64,000 bases of DNA from Enterobacter sp. EA-1 (GCA_002886105.1 CP025776.1:3906001-3970000), one strand, 5' to 3'. Positions 21,132 through 34,198 are shown, counted from the first letter of the stretch. Program-made: numbers and translations. Notes: generated from the letters alone by a model not told the origin.

Positions 21132-21444
21132 ATGGAAAGAGAGGATTCATTTCCGCAGCGCGTCTGGCAAATCGTCGCCGCTATTCCGGAGGGCTGCGTC
21201 ACCACCTATGGCGATGTGGCCAAACTGGCTGGCTCGCCACGCGCAGCAAGGCAAGTGGGCGGCGTACTCAAACGCTTACCGGAAGGCAGTACGCTACCGT
21301 GGCACCGGGTGGTAAATCGTCATGGCCGAATCTCACTGACCGGGCCGGATTTACAACGTCAGCGCCGAGGCACTACTGGCAGACGGGGTGGTGGTCGCGG
21401 GGAATGGGCAAATTGATATGCAGCGCTACCGCTGGAACTATTGA
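21132..21444 (+). CDS. atl: Alkyltransferase-like protein Atl (YbaZ), one frameshift
   Basis: MEREDSFPQRVWQIVAAIPE followed by GCVTTYGDVAKLAG and LPWHRVVNRHGRI identifies an ATL protein. The methyl-acceptor PCHR of Ada/Ogt is replaced by PWHR, so it binds O6-alkylguanine without removing the alkyl group and flags it for nucleotide excision repair. 104 aa with one shift near 21360, after which it resumes ALLADGVVVAGNGQIDMQRY. Orientation opposite ffs, as in E. coli. Confidence 0.93.
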
Positions 21445-21446
21445 AG

Positions 21447-21470
21447 GCTCCTCCCCCGAAGGAGAGGAGC
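21447..21470. terminator. Hairpin between atl and ybaY
   Basis: GCTCCTC (21447-21453) pairs with GAGGAGC (21464-21470) in the 37-bp gap between convergent genes. There is no clear T tract; probably a weak bidirectional terminator. Confidence 0.45.
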
Positions 21471-21481
21471 ACAAGTGCGGA

Positions 21482-22051
21482 TTAATACTGTGTCGGCGCC
21501 GGTGTGGCAGAAGAAGGGTTCACCTGCGTGGGTGACGTCGACGGCACCGTCGTTGCTGCACCGCCGCTCTGCTGCAACGGCACGGCGGTTTGCTGTACCG
21601 GCACCAGCGTCAGGTCAACTTTGGTTCCCCCCGGTTGATAACCGGCTTAACGGTATCGGTAATAAAGACAATTTTGTCGTCAATGGTGATCGCCGCACTC
21701 AGCAGGATACGCGCATTGGGTTGAACATCCGCCGGGTTAAACGGCAGTACAAAACTGAATGGCGCTTGTTTACCTTCGGTACGCACTGCTTTTTTGTGCA
21801 ATCACTTTCGACGGTGCGTCAGCCAGCGACGCATCAGAAACCGTGACGGTTAATACGGCGTCCGGCGGCAGCGCCACTTTCTGGCGGATCCAGATCGTAC
21901 CGGAAACGTTCGGTTGCGCAATGGCGGCTTTATTGGTCGCCGCTGGCGCATTCGGGTTGGGTGCAGGCGTTGGAATATCGCCGCCTTTATGGGCGCAGGC
22001 GGACAGTGCAACCGCCACTGCTAAACCACTTAACATGTGCACGAGTTTCAT
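21482..22051 (-). CDS. ybaY: YbaY family outer-membrane lipoprotein, one or two frameshifts
   Basis: Lipoprotein signal MKLVHMLSGLAVAVALSACA (lipobox LSAC), then a Pro/Ala-rich linker and the YbaY domain (VSGTIWIRQKVALPPDAVLT, FSFVLPFNPADVQPNARILL, AAITIDDKIVFITDTVKPVI). The tail is rich in Gln, Ser, Thr and Pro, ending SSATPAPTQY. About 189 aa, as in E. coli (190). Shifts near 21795 and 21628. Function not established; known as a glycoprotein/polysaccharide-metabolism-like lipoprotein by family name only. Confidence 0.9.
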
Positions 22052-22075
22052 TGAATTCTCCTTATCGTCAATGCA

Positions 22076-22097
22076 CCGGCAGGGTAGCGCCTGCCGG
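22076..22097. repeat. REP-like palindrome between ybaY and tesB
   Basis: CCGGCAGG-GTAGCG-CCTGCCGG, a perfect 8-bp inverted repeat, with GCCTGCCGGATG typical of enterobacterial REP elements, in the divergent ybaY/tesB gap. Confidence 0.55.
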
Positions 22098-22265
22098 ATG
22101 TGTGGTTAAACCATCGTAACGAGAACAAGTGTGGCACATACCCACGATTTCTTCCTGTAAACCCCCTACTATTCAGATTATTGCACCCATCGGACCACTT
22201 TCATTTCCGCAGTTATAATCAATTAAGCATTCGCTTTGTCGGCCGTTATTTATCTGAGGAAATCT

Positions 22266-23127
22266 ATGAGTCAAGCGCTTACGAATCTGCTGGCATTATT
22301 GAATCTGGAAAAAATTGAAGAAGGTCTGTTTCGGGGGACAGAGCGAAGATTTAGGCCTGCGCCGTATTTGGTGGGCAAGTGGTCGGTCAGGCCCTGTATG
22401 CCGCCAAAGAGACAGTGCCCGCCGACCGCCCCGGGTTCACTCCTTTCACAGCTACTTTCTGCGTCCGGGCGATAGTCAAAAACCTATCATCTATGATGTG
22501 GAAGTCCTGCGTGATGGCAACAGTTTCAGCGCCCGTCGGGTGGCGGCAGTGCAGAACGGCAAGCCGATTTTCTATATGACCGCCTCGTTTCAGGCGCCTG
22601 AGCAAGGGTATGAGCACCAGAAAACCATGCCTTCAGCGCCACCGCCGGACTCACTGAAGTCCGAAACCGATATCGCCCGCGATCTCTCCCATCTGTTGCC
22701 GCCGATGGTCAAAGAAAAATTCATCAGCGACAAACCGCTGGAGATCCGCCCGGTTGAGTTTCATAACCCGCTGAAAGGCCATGTTGCCGGGCCTGAGCGT
22801 CAGGTGTGGGTGCGTGCCAATGGCCCCGTGCCGGAAGATTTCCGCGTCCATCAGTACCTGCTGGGTTACGCGTCTGACTTCAACTTCCTGCCGGTTGCCC
22901 TACAACCTCACGGCGTGGGTTTTCTTGAGCGCGGTATGCAGGTCGCCACCATCGATCACTCTATGTGGTTCCACCGTCCGTTTAATATCAACGAGTGGTT
23001 GCTCTACAGTGTGGAAAGTACTTCGGCTTCCAGCGCGCGCGGCTTTGTCCGCGGCGAGTTTTACACTCAGGATGGCGTGCTGATCGCCTCCACCGTACAG
23101 GAAGGCGTGATGCGTAATCGCGGTTAA
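22266..23127 (+). CDS. tesB: Acyl-CoA thioesterase II TesB, frameshifted near the N-terminus
   Basis: [20 protein letters not shown] then, after shifts between about 22335 and 22450, [20 protein letters not shown] and on uninterrupted to the end ([40 protein letters not shown]). 286 aa, as in E. coli. The double-hotdog catalytic residues include the Asp of [10 protein letters not shown]. It hydrolyses medium- and long-chain acyl-CoAs in the cytoplasm. The ATG at 22266 follows a GAGGAAA ribosome site. A strong terminator follows. Confidence 0.95.
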
Positions 23128-23145
23128 CTGCCCGCAACAAGGAAA

Positions 23146-23171
23146 AAGCCTCCCATTGGGAGGCTTTTTTT
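23146..23171. terminator. Bidirectional terminator tesB/amtB
   Basis: GCCTCCC-ATT-GGGAGGC with an A5 run on one side and T7 on the other, between the convergent tesB and amtB stops. Confidence 0.88.
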
Positions 23172-23197
23172 ATGCCTCAGGAGATAACGTAACTCAA

Positions 23198-24477
23198 TCA
23201 GGCGTTGTAGGCGTTTTCGCCATGGCTGTTCACATCCAGACCTTCACGCTCTTGATCTTCCGGTACACGCAGACCCACTGTCATGTCGGCCAGTTTGTAG
23301 CCGATAAAGGCCACAACACCGGACCACACGATAGTGATAGCGATACTTTCTAACTGCACCAGCACTGGTGGCCCATGGTTACGCCCTCACTGGGCGTAGC
23401 CTACGCCGCCCAGTGACGTGGAGGCGAAGATACCGGTCAGGATACAACCGACGATGCCGCACGCCGTGGACACCAAACACGTCACACGGATCATCGACAC
23501 GCAGCATACGTTTCCAGTGCAGTCACGCCCCACAGACCCGCCAGACCGGCAATCAGACCGAGGATCAGCGCCACCGACACCAATGTAGCCACAAGCCGGG
23601 GTTACGCCAACGAGACCGGCAATAGCGCCTGAACATGCACCCAGCAGAGACGGTTTACCGCGCATTGCCCACTCACCGAAGACCCATGCCAGATAGCGGC
23701 TGCGGTCGCGACCACAGTGTTAACAAACGCCGTGCCCGCGATTTCGTTCGCCGCAGCGGCAGAACCGGCGTTGAAACCAAACCAGCCCATACAGGATTGC
23801 AGTACCAGTGAAGACCATCGGCAGGTTGTGCGGTTTAAACGCTTCTTTGCCAAAGCCCACGTTTGCCAATCAGGTAGGCACCGACCAGCCCGGCGATAGC
23901 GGCGTTGATATGTACAACGGTACCGCCAGCGAAGTCCAGTGCGCCATCTGTCGCCAGCAAACCGCCACCCCATACCATGTGCGCAATCGGCACATAGGAG
24001 AGCGTCAGCCATACCACCACGAAAATCAGCACTGCGGAGAAGCGAATACGCTCCGCCAGCGCACCGACAATCAGGCCGACGGTGATACAGGCGAAAGAGC
24101 CTGGAACGCAACATGGATGTACTGATAAATGGAGCCCATTACAGCGGTCAGCTCAATATTTTTCAGCATCACCCAGTCAAAGCTGCCGAAGAAACCGTTG
24201 CCGGTGCCGAACGCCAGCGAGTAGCCGTAAACCACCCACAGAACGCACACCAGTGCGAATGTCACGGTAACCTGCGTCAGCATGGAGAGGACGTTCTTGC
24301 CACGGATCAGACCGCCGTAAAACAGCGCAATGCCCGGAATCGACATGAACAGCACCAGCGCGGTGCAGATCATCATAAAGCCGTTGTCCGCTTTGTCTGC
24401 AACAGCGGGAGCCGCCATTGCCAGACCCGGCAGGAGTGCCGGGAAGCGAGCGTTGTTTTTAATGTTGTGTTCTTCAT
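23198..24477 (-). CDS. amtB: Ammonium channel AmtB, frameshifted
   Basis: Signal peptide [20 protein letters not shown], then eleven-helix Amt protein segments: [71 protein letters not shown] (pore His) and [20 protein letters not shown]. The restored C-terminus is [13 protein letters not shown], the tail that docks GlnK. About 426 aa. Frameshifts near 24105, 23865, 23690, 23600, 23480 and 23380. It conducts ammonia into the cell under nitrogen limitation. Co-transcribed downstream of glnK, 29 bp apart. Confidence 0.95.
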
Positions 24478-24506
24478 TTTTCCATCCCTATCACTGTGTG
24501 CCGGTA

Positions 24507-24840
24507 TTACAGTGCCGCTTCGTCGGCTTCGCCGGTACGAATACGAATGACGCGTTGCAGCTCGGCAACGAAAATTTTGCCGTCGCCAATCTTTCCGGTG
24601 TAGGCCGCTTTGCTGATGACATCGATCACTTCATCAAGCTGATCATCAGCAATCGCCACATCAATTTTCACTTTCGGCAGGAAATTGACGCTATATTCCG
24701 CACCGCGGTACAACTCGGCATGACCCTTCTGACGTCCGAAACCTTTTACTTCTGTTACGGTCAGCCCTTGAATACCAATAGAAGACAGTGCTTCACGAAC
24801 GTCTTCGAGTTTGAATAATCACCACGGTAACCAGCTTCAT
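24507..24840 (-). CDS. glnK: PII signalling protein GlnK, frameshifted
   Basis: Starts MKLVTVVI and ends GDGKIFVAELQRVIRIRTGE followed by ADEAAL. The T-loop ELYRGAEYSVNF contains Tyr51, which GlnD uridylylates. Frameshifts near 24815 and 24715 disrupt an otherwise standard 112-aa protein. When nitrogen is plentiful, unmodified GlnK binds AmtB and closes it; it also tunes NtrB. The operon has a sigma-54 promoter and an NtrC site upstream, so it is induced by nitrogen limitation. Confidence 0.96.
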
Positions 24841-24895
24841 AGATCCCCCTCCAGTCGAAATTCGATAATGGCCGCAGCTAATACATAAGGGATAC

Positions 24896-24911
24896 TGCAA
24901 GCGGTGTGCCA
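24896..24911 (-). promoter_or_regulatory. Sigma-54 promoter of glnK-amtB
   Basis: On the minus strand TGGCAC-ACCGC-TTGCA matches the -24/-12 consensus TGGCAC-N5-TTGCA exactly, about 56 bp upstream of the glnK ATG. Confidence 0.93.
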
Positions 24912-25015
24912 AGAATGAAAACAGGGAGGATTTCAGTTTGTTAGTGCGTGCGGACAGGGAAAAGGCGAAAAGACAAAACGCAGGTGACGGTTCGGAATGT
25001 TCACGGCAAGAAAAA

Positions 25016-25032
25016 CGCACCATGATAGTGCA
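25016..25032 (-). promoter_or_regulatory. NtrC enhancer site
   Basis: Minus strand TGCACT-ATCA-TGGTGCG fits the NtrC consensus TGCACY-N4-TGGTGCR except at the last position's context, and lies about 110 bp upstream of the -12 element, a normal enhancer distance. Confidence 0.85.
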
Positions 25033-25081
25033 TGGTGCGTTACTTTTGCACCAACAGAGAAGAGTCTCAGTAGCGTGCTTA

Positions 25082-26858
<1,777 letters not shown>

Positions 26859-26866
<8 letters not shown>

Positions 26867-28621
26867 CGATGGCCTCCTCCGGCGCATCCGTCAGCGCAGC
26901 TTCCAGTTGTTGATAGCGGTACATGTCACGATACCAGCCGGGCTGGCGGGAAAGTTATCATGCTGACCACGCTGAGCGATATGCCCATGTTGCATCACTA
27001 AAATTTCGCTGGCTTCCGTCAGCGCCGACAGACGATGGGCGCTGATGATCACCGTTCGCCCTTCTCCCCACTGGCGCAGGTTATGCAGAATCTGGTGCTC
27101 GGTGCGACCGTCGACGGCGGAGAGCGCATCGTCGAGAATTAAGATCTCGGCATTAAGCAGCAACGCGCGGGCAATAGAGATACGCTGCTTCTGGCCGCCG
27201 GAGAGCATAACGCCGCGTTCACCGACTTCGGTGGCGTAACCCTGCGGCAGACGCAAAATATCCTCATGCACGCTGGCCAGTCGGGCCACATGCTCGATCT
27301 CTTCCTGCGTCGCCCCCGGTTTACCCAGCGCAATATTACTGGCGACGGAATCGGAAAAGAGGAACGGTGTTTGATTCACTACCGCCAGACGGCTGCGCCG
27401 GGCATCCAGTTTAAGCTGCGTCAGCGGCATATTGTGAAAACGGATATCCCCGTCGGTCACATCAAAATGGCGTTGAATCAGCGACAGTAACGTACTTTTC
27501 CCCGCGCCTGTCGGGCCGCAAATGCCCAGCATCTGCCCCGGGTTCAGCACCGCACTCACATTGTTCAGCGTTGGCTGCTCCGTTTGCGGGTAACGGAATT
27601 CGCGAATGGCGATACTCAGGTTTCCACGGCCTTCCGGCACGGGCTCACTGCCATCTTTCACCACAGGCATTTCCGCCAGCATATCGCGAATACGGCTATA
27701 AGCCGCGCTACCACGCTCGACAATATTAAACATCCAGTGCCAGCGCCAGCATCGGCCAAATCATCAGCCCAAGGTACATGGCAAAACTGGTGAGTTGCCC
27801 GAGGGTTAAGCTGCCATTTACTACCATCCAGCTTCCGCCGCCGATGGCCAGCATGTTCGCCATACCAATGGCAATATAAATGGTTGGATCGAAACGGGCG
27901 TCAACGCGCGCCACACGCATGTTTTTCGCGCCGGTATCCGCCGCTTCACTGGCAAACAGCGCAGACTGGCGATCTTCCAGACCAAACGCCTTGATCATGC
28001 GGATGCTGGTCATGCTTTCCTGCGTGCGATCGTTCAGCGCGGAGAAGGCCGCCTGCGCCAGTTTAAAGCGCTGATGCAGTTGATCGCCGTAGCGCTTGAT
28101 CACCAGCGCCATAATTGGCATTGGCAATAACGACAGCAGCGTTAACTGCCAGCTGATTTGCGTCGACATCACCACCAGCACTACGCAGCCCATCACCAGC
28201 GAATCCACCAGCGTCAGCACGCCTTCGCCAGCGGCAAACACCACACGATCGACGTCGTTGGTGGCGCGGGCCATCAAGTCACCGGTACGGTGGCGTAAAT
28301 AGAATTCGGGTGCTGGCGGCTTAACTGGCGGTAAAAATCCTCGCGCAGCTCAACGGCCAGTTGATAAGACGCGCCAAACAGCCAGACGCGCCAGACATAG
28401 CGCAGCAGGTAAGTGACCACCGCAACAACGATCAGCAGTCCCACCCACATCCACACCTGTTGCGTGGTGTAATGGTGTTCGGTCACGCCATCCACAATAA
28501 CGCCCACCACTTTCGGCGGAATAAGCTGAAGGATAGCAATGATAATAAGTAAGGCTACTGCGCCGAGATAGCGTCGCCATTCCCGGCGAAAGTACCAGCC
28601 TAACTGAGCAAATAATCGCAC
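26859..28621 (-). CDS. mdlA: ABC transporter MdlA (multidrug-resistance-like ATP-binding protein), frameshifted
   Basis: A GTG start gives [20 protein letters not shown], then the membrane domain ([39 protein letters not shown]) and ATPase domain with Walker [20 protein letters not shown], signature [17 protein letters not shown] and Walker [18 protein letters not shown]. Ends [20 protein letters not shown]. About 587 aa; only three or so shifts (near 28305, 27735 and 26950). Half of the MdlAB heterodimer, exporting an unknown lipid or drug-like substrate. 53 bp separate its start from the decR stop. Confidence 0.95.
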
Positions 28622-28673
28622 GCGGTTACATCCTGAACGTGATTTTCCGGCTGTCGGTTAACAACCGGGAGGG

Positions 28674-29132
28674 TTATTCAATGGGCAAAGCCGTGGTGTA
28701 TTTTATCTGTTCCATGGCGAAGCTAGAAGTGACATCTGACAGCCCCGGCACGCTGTTGACCAGTTTCTTATAGAAGTCATCATAGCGTTTCATATCCGCG
28801 ACCTGCACCCGCAGCAGGTAATCATACTCCCCCGCCATACGCCAGAAACCCAGCACTTCTGGCATCTGCGTCACTTCGCTGACAAAGCGACAATACCATT
28901 CGCTACTGTGATGCTGGGTTTTGATCAGCACAAAGGCGGTCAGGTTTAAGCCCAGCTTTTCGGCATCCAGCACCGCCACACGACCGAGCAATATTCCGTC
29001 GTCTTCGAGGCGTTTCAGACGTTTCCAGCAGGGCGTGGTGGTCAGATTAACGGCATCTGCCAGCGCCTGCAAAGAGAGCGAACAATCCTGTTGCAGCAGC
29101 GAAAGGAGCTTGCGGTCAATTTTATCTAACAT
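28674..29132 (-). CDS. decR: Lrp/AsnC-family regulator DecR (YbaO)
   Basis: An intact 152-aa protein, same length as E. coli Dec[44 protein letters not shown], and the RAM ligand domain ([20 protein letters not shown]). DecR senses cysteine and activates cysteine-detoxifying genes. I took the ATG at 29130-29132; a longer upstream reading lacks family support. It is divergent from a PLP cysteine-metabolism gene 115 bp away, its likely target here. Confidence 0.95.
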   Translation of the reverse strand: MLDKIDRKLLSLLQQDCSLSLQALADAVNLTTTPCWKRLKRLEDDGILLGRVAVLDAEKLGLNLTAFVLIKTQHHSSEWYCRFVSEVTQMPEVLGFWRMAGEYDYLLRVQVADMKRYDDFYKKLVNSVPGLSDVTSSFAMEQIKYTTALPIE

Positions 29133-29247
29133 ATCCCACTCCGGGAGAAAAAAATTCTCCTTAGAGTCTATATCAAAGGCGAAATGGCAACCTTTTTTTC
29201 TTCTGCTTTCGCTAGACTGGGCACAAAATGACAAACGGAAACGCACC

Positions 29248-30311
29248 ATGAATAGCTGGGTTAAATACGCCATTAACGAGATCAACGCCGATGCACAGGC
29301 GCTCCGCGGATACACACCTGATCCGTCTGATGCTGCCGGGTTTTCCGGGGGATCAATCTCTATCTGAAAGATGAGAGCACCCATCCTACCGGCAGTCTGG
29401 AAGCATCGTCTGGCGCGCTCACTGTTTCTGTACGGTCTGTGTAACGGTTGGATCAAAGAAGGCACAACGATTATAGAAGCCTCTTCCGGTTCCACCGCCG
29501 TTTCGGAAGCTGGTTCGCCCGCCTGCTGGGTTTGCCGTTTATCGCGGTCATGCCCTACTGCACGGCGAAACGCAAGGTTGAACAGATTGAGTTTTATGGC
29601 GGCCGTTGCCACTTCGTGGACAGCGCCTGCGAGATTTACGCCGAATCTGAACGGCTAGCGAAAACGTTGAATGGTCACTATATGGATCAGTTCACCTATG
29701 CCGAACGCGCCACCGACTGGCGTGGCAATAACAACATCGCTGACAGCATATTCCGGCAGATGAAAAACGAGCCGTATCCGCAGCCCGACTATATTGTGAT
29801 GAGCGCGGGGACAGGCGGCACCTCGGCCACCCTTGGCCGCTATATTCGTAGCCGGGCTATGACACACAGTTGCTGGTGGTGGATCCGGAAAATTCGGTAT
29901 TCCTTGATTACTGGCAGCAACGCGACGCTACTTTGCGCAGCCCGGTGGGCAGTAAAATTGAGGGGATTGGCCGCCCGCGCGTGGAGCCTTCATTTATTGC
30001 CGATGTGGTGGATGAAATGTTGCGCGTACCGGACGCCGCCAGCGTCGCCACCGCGCAGTGGCTGGAAACGCAACTGGGCCGCAAAGTCGGCGCATCGACC
30101 GGCACCAATATGTGGGGCGCATTACAACTTGCCGTGCGGATGCGTGCCGAAGGGCGTCGCGGCGCTATCGTGACACTGCTGTGCGACAGCGGCGACCGCT
30201 ACCTCGATACCTATTACAACCCGCAGTGGGTGGCGACGAACATGGGCGATATTACGCCCGGAGCGCGGAAATCGCCCGTCTGGTCCAGTGGCATAAAAAA
30301 AAGCCGGGTAA
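29248..30311 (+). CDS. PLP-dependent cysteine desulfhydrase-like enzyme (cysteine synthase family; CcdA-like), frameshifted
   Basis: About 354 aa. Begins [17 protein letters not shown]; the PLP domain includes [20 protein letters not shown] with the Schiff-base Lys, the substrate loop [12 protein letters not shown], and [16 protein letters not shown], which binds the PLP phosphate. Also [20 protein letters not shown] and [15 protein letters not shown]. Frameshifts near 29300, 29340, 29370, 29510, 29855 and 30270. Divergent from decR, matching the ccdR-ccdA arrangement reported in Pantoea, where the enzyme degrades cysteine to pyruvate, ammonia and sulphide. Absent at this spot in E. coli. The CcdA identity is inference from family and context. 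Confidence 0.78.
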
Positions 30312-30323
30312 CAGTGACCCGGC
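30295..30323 (-). terminator. cof terminator
   Basis: Minus strand GCCGGGT-CACTGTT-ACCCGGC followed by T8. It overlaps the end of the convergent PLP enzyme gene, whose final codons lie inside the stem. Confidence 0.88.
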
Positions 30324-30341
30324 TTGCTGGAAATATCGTCG

Positions 30342-31155
30342 TCATTCGGGGGGAATAAGGGAAGATGTGGTGTGTCCAGCCAGTGTGTCAAAAAGTGAGA
30401 CACTGCCTGATCGCGGCAGTGCCCGATAACCGGTAAATGAGGCAATGCCGCCCGCAGTTGCGGCATGGCGTTGCCCATAATCATGCCGTAGCCCACGCTT
30501 TCAAGCATTTCCCGATCATTCATCGCATCGCCAAACGCCATACAATCCTGCAGCGTATAGCCCAGCGACGAACTCAGCACCGCCAGCGCAGCGCCTTTGT
30601 TGCAACCCAGTGGTAATACTCTGCAATATTCTGCGGAGAAGCATAAATGCGCGCGCTCGCCGAGCGCCTCATTAAGCTGAATATGCAGCCGGCAAAGATC
30701 ATCATGATCGCCAACAAAACAGATTTTGGTGACATCGTAAGCCGATAACCGCTTGAGATCCGCCAGTTGGTAAGTAAAACCGCTTTGCATATGCGCTTCC
30801 AGCATTTCCGGAAACACGCGGTCCGTCAGCCAGCCCGAGTCATTAAAAACATGAACAGTGGCTGAGGTCTCCCATGTGCTGTGCAGCACCCGATCGGCCA
30901 CTTCCGGATCCAGATCCTGCCGGTACAGCACCTCGCCTTCGCGCGAGTGGATGCGGGTGCCATTACCGGTAATCAGAAATGCATCCAGCGCCGTCGGGTG
31001 ATGCGCTGCATCTCAAGCGCATGTCGGCCGGTGGCAAACGCCAGCGTAATTTCGCGATCGTGCAGGCGACGGAGCGTAGCCAGCGTTTGTTCGCCTAAAC
31101 GATGGTCGGGCATTAACAGGGTGCCATCCATGTCAAAAGCGGCCAGACGAGCCAT
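30342..31155 (-). CDS. cof: HMP-PP phosphatase Cof (HAD family), frameshifted
   Basis: HAD motif [13 protein letters not shown] at the N-terminus ([14 protein letters not shown]), motif [16 protein letters not shown], the cap domain with [20 protein letters not shown], and motif [16 protein letters not shown] plus [14 protein letters not shown]. About 271 aa with shifts near 31000 and 30360; the restored end is PHLPYSPE. Cof removes phosphate from 4-amino-2-methyl-5-hydroxymethylpyrimidine diphosphate and other small phosphates. Divergent from ybaE. Confidence 0.95.
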
Positions 31156-31254
31156 AAATATTTCTCCGAATAGGGTGCCGTTGTGTTGCCATCCAGTATT
31201 GCCTGATATATACGGAAGTAATACTGAATAGATAAAAATTATTGTTCCGGGTTT

Positions 31255-32957
31255 ATGCGACAACTCAATCGACTCCATCAGTACCAGCGCCTGTGGCACG
31301 CCACAGAGGGCGAAGCGCAATCCGTGAGCGTCACCGAGCTGGCGACGCGCTGCTTTTGCAGCGAGCGTCATATGCGCACGCTGTTGCGGCAAATGCAGCA
31401 GGCAGGATGGTTAAGCTGGCAATCTCAGTCCGGGCGCGGTAAACGGGGTGAGCTGCGTTTTCGGGTGTCGCCTGAATCGCTGCGTAGCGAAATGCTGGAA
31501 CAGGCGCTGAATACCGGACAGCAGCAAAACGCGCTGGCTCTCGCACAACTTGATGCCGATGACCTGCGCACTTTGCTCAATCCGTTCCTCGGCGGCTTCT
31601 GGCAAAACGAAACGCCCACGTTGCGTATTCCTTACTATCGGCCGCTGGATCCGCTGGAGCCCGGTTTTCTTCCGGGCCGCGCGGAACAACATCTCGCCGG
31701 GCAAATCTTCAGTGGATTGACCCGCTTTACCTCACGCAGCACGCTGCCGCAGGGCGATCTGGCGCACCACTGGGATATCAGCAATGACGGTCTGTCCCGG
31801 CGCTTCCATCTGCACTCAACCCTGCACTGGCACAATGGCGATGCCGTCACCGCCGGACACTTACAGCAACGATTACGGCTGTTGCTGGAGCTGCCTGCGC
31901 TGCGCAAGTTGTTCGCCAGCGTCGCCAGCATTGATATCACGCACCCCTGGTGTCTGGCCTTTACCCTGCACCGACCGGATTACTGGCTGGCGCATCGTCT
32001 TGCCAGTTATGTCAGTTGTCTGGCTCATCCGCAGTACCCTCTCATCGGAACCGGCCCATTTCGACTGGTGACCTTTAGTCAGGAACTGGTGCGGCTGGAG
32101 AGCCACGATCACTATCATCTGGGCCATCCGTTGCTAAAAGCCGTCGAGTTCTGGATCACACCGCAACTGTTCGATCGGGATCTGGGCACCAGTTGTCGGC
32201 ACCCGGTGGAAATTGCAATTGGCGAACCGGATGAGCTTCGGCATTTACAACCCGTGAGTAACAGCATCAGCCCTCGGGGTTCTGTTACCTTGCTCAACGA
32301 CCGGGCGCGCGGCTGAGTCAGGCGCACTTACGCCGCTTGGTGCAGATTATTCACGATACGTCGCTGTTGCAGACGCTGCCGCTGGACGAAAACCTGATCA
32401 ATCCCACCCGTGAATTATTACCCGGCTGGAAAATGCCGGACTGGCCGCCACAAAACGAGCCTCTGCCCAAAAAACTCACCCTGCTCTACCACTTACCGGT
32501 TGAACTCCACACCATGGCAGGAGCAGTTGAAGCATTATCTCGCCACGCTCGGCTGCGAACTGACGCTGATTTTCCATGACGGTAAAAACTGGGATGGGTG
32601 TACCCAACTGGCGTCGGCCGATCTGATGATGGGCGATCGGTTAATTGGCGAAGCGCCAGAATATGCTCTTGAACAATGGTTGCGCTGCGATCAACTGTGG
32701 CCAAACCTGCTGAGTGCGCCACACTTTGCTCATCTGCAAGCCACGCTGGACGCCGTACAACGTCAAGCCGATGAACGAGAGCGCAACCTCGCGCTACAGG
32801 ATGTGTTCAACACGCTGATGAACGATGCGATCCTGACGCCACTGTTTTAATTATCAGTACCGTATCAGTGCGCCGCCCGGTGTGGAGGGGCTTCATTTAA
32901 ATACCCGCGGCTGGTTCGATTTTGCCGAAGCCCTGGTTACCCGCTCCCGCACGGTGA
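31255..32957 (+). CDS. ybaE: YbaE, SgrR-family putative transcriptional regulator/solute-binding protein, frameshifted
   Basis: About 566 aa. An N-terminal SgrR-type winged helix ([20 protein letters not shown]) is fused to an ABC solute-binding fold (SBP_bac_5: [28 protein letters not shown]-like [39 protein letters not shown]). Shifts near 32275, 32515, 32845 and 32930; the C-terminus restores to [20 protein letters not shown]. It resembles SgrR, which senses sugar-phosphate stress, but its own ligand and targets are not known. 66 bp before queC, same strand. Confidence 0.92.
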
Positions 32958-33023
32958 AGAAGCTGGTCGCTGTCGGCGGCACGCGCTACCATAGTGTTTT
33001 ATTTGTGATTGCCGGGAAGAATT

Positions 33024-33721
33024 ATGAAACGTGCCGTTGTTGTGTTTAGTGGCGGACAGGATTCCACGACCTGCCTTGTTCAGGCGTTGCAGCAATATGA
33101 TGAAGTTCACTGTGTCACCTTTGATTATGGTCAGCGCCATCGCGCCGAAATCGACGTGGCACGGGAACTGGCGCGCAGGCGCTTGGCGCACGCGCCCACA
33201 AAGTGCTGGATGTCACCCTGCTAAATGAACTGGCGGTAAGTAGCCTGACCCGCGACAGCATTCCTGTGCCGGACTATGAGCCCGACGCCACCGGTATCCC
33301 GAATACCTTCGTGCCGGACGCAATATTCTGTTTCTGACGCTGGCGGCGGTGTATGCGTATCAGGTGCAGGCTGAAGCCGTGATCACTGGCGTGTGTGAAA
33401 CGGACTTTTCAGGTTACCCGGACTGCCGGGATGAATTTGTCAAAGCGCTTAACCATGCCGTAAACCTCGGGGCTGGCGAAAGATATCCGCTTCGAAACGC
33501 CGCTTATGTGGATCAATAAAGCCGAAACCGGGCGCTGGCCGATTACTGGGGCAAACTGGATCTGGTGCGTAGCGAAACGCTGACCTGTTATAACGGTATC
33601 AAAGGCGATGGCTGCGGCCATTGTGCAGCCTGTAACCTGCGCGCAAACGGCTTGCAACACTACCCCGGCGGACAAAACCGGCGTAATGGCGGCAATGAAA
33701 CAAAAAACCGGCCTGAAATAA
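33024..33721 (+). CDS. queC: 7-cyano-7-deazaguanine synthase QueC, frameshifted
   Basis: PP-loop ATPase motif [11 protein letters not shown] at the N-terminus ([15 protein letters not shown]), [39 protein letters not shown], and the zinc-binding cysteines of [19 protein letters not shown]. About 232 aa. Shifts near 33180, 33320, 33470, 33525 and 33690. It makes preQ0 from 7-carboxy-7-deazaguanine and ammonia with ATP, in queuosine tRNA synthesis. The order ybaE-queC is as in E. coli. Confidence 0.96.
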
Positions 33722-33791
33722 CAGGGATGAGCAGACCGGATGCACGTGAAAGATCCGGTCTGCAAACTGACAATACGGCCGTGGGATTTAC

Positions 33792-34198
33792 TCAGTCTCC
33801 TTCACGGATCATCTTTTCCAGTTTTTCCCGTAGTTCGCCTTCCAGCGCCAGCGCTTTTGGGTTTTCAGATCGATACAGACAAATGTCACCAGCGCATCCG
33901 CAACAACCTGCCCATCCGGATCTAACGTAACAACTGGCTCAACACCCCGCTTTTTACCATTGATCTGTTGAACGTGGCTGGTCACAGTTAACACATCGCC
34001 TAGCACCGCCGGGCGACGATAATTAATGTTGATATTGACCACCACGAAAGCGATGTTGTTGGCGGTCATCCACTTAAAACTGTCGTTGTTTTCCAGTCCA
34101 TCCCAGCGCGCTTCTTCGAGGAATTCAAGATAGCGGGCGTTATTGACGTGCTGGTACACATCAAGGTGGAAACCACGAACTTTGATTTGAGTCTGCAT
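33792..34198 (-). CDS. fadM: Long-chain acyl-CoA thioesterase FadM (YbaW), one frameshift
   Basis: A single-hotdog thioesterase: [20 protein letters not shown] with the catalytic Asp in the hydrophobic helix motif, [17 protein letters not shown], and [20 protein letters not shown]. One shift near 33858 alters the tail; restored, it reads [20 protein letters not shown]. About 135 aa. It cleaves long-chain acyl-CoAs such as 3,5-tetradecadienoyl-CoA during beta-oxidation. Convergent with queC. Confidence 0.95.

Noticed and set aside
28674-29612. A longer start for decR adding about 160 N-terminal residues.
   Set aside because: The extension is antisense to the divergent PLP enzyme and has no homology; the 152-aa start at 29132 equals the E. 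coli length.
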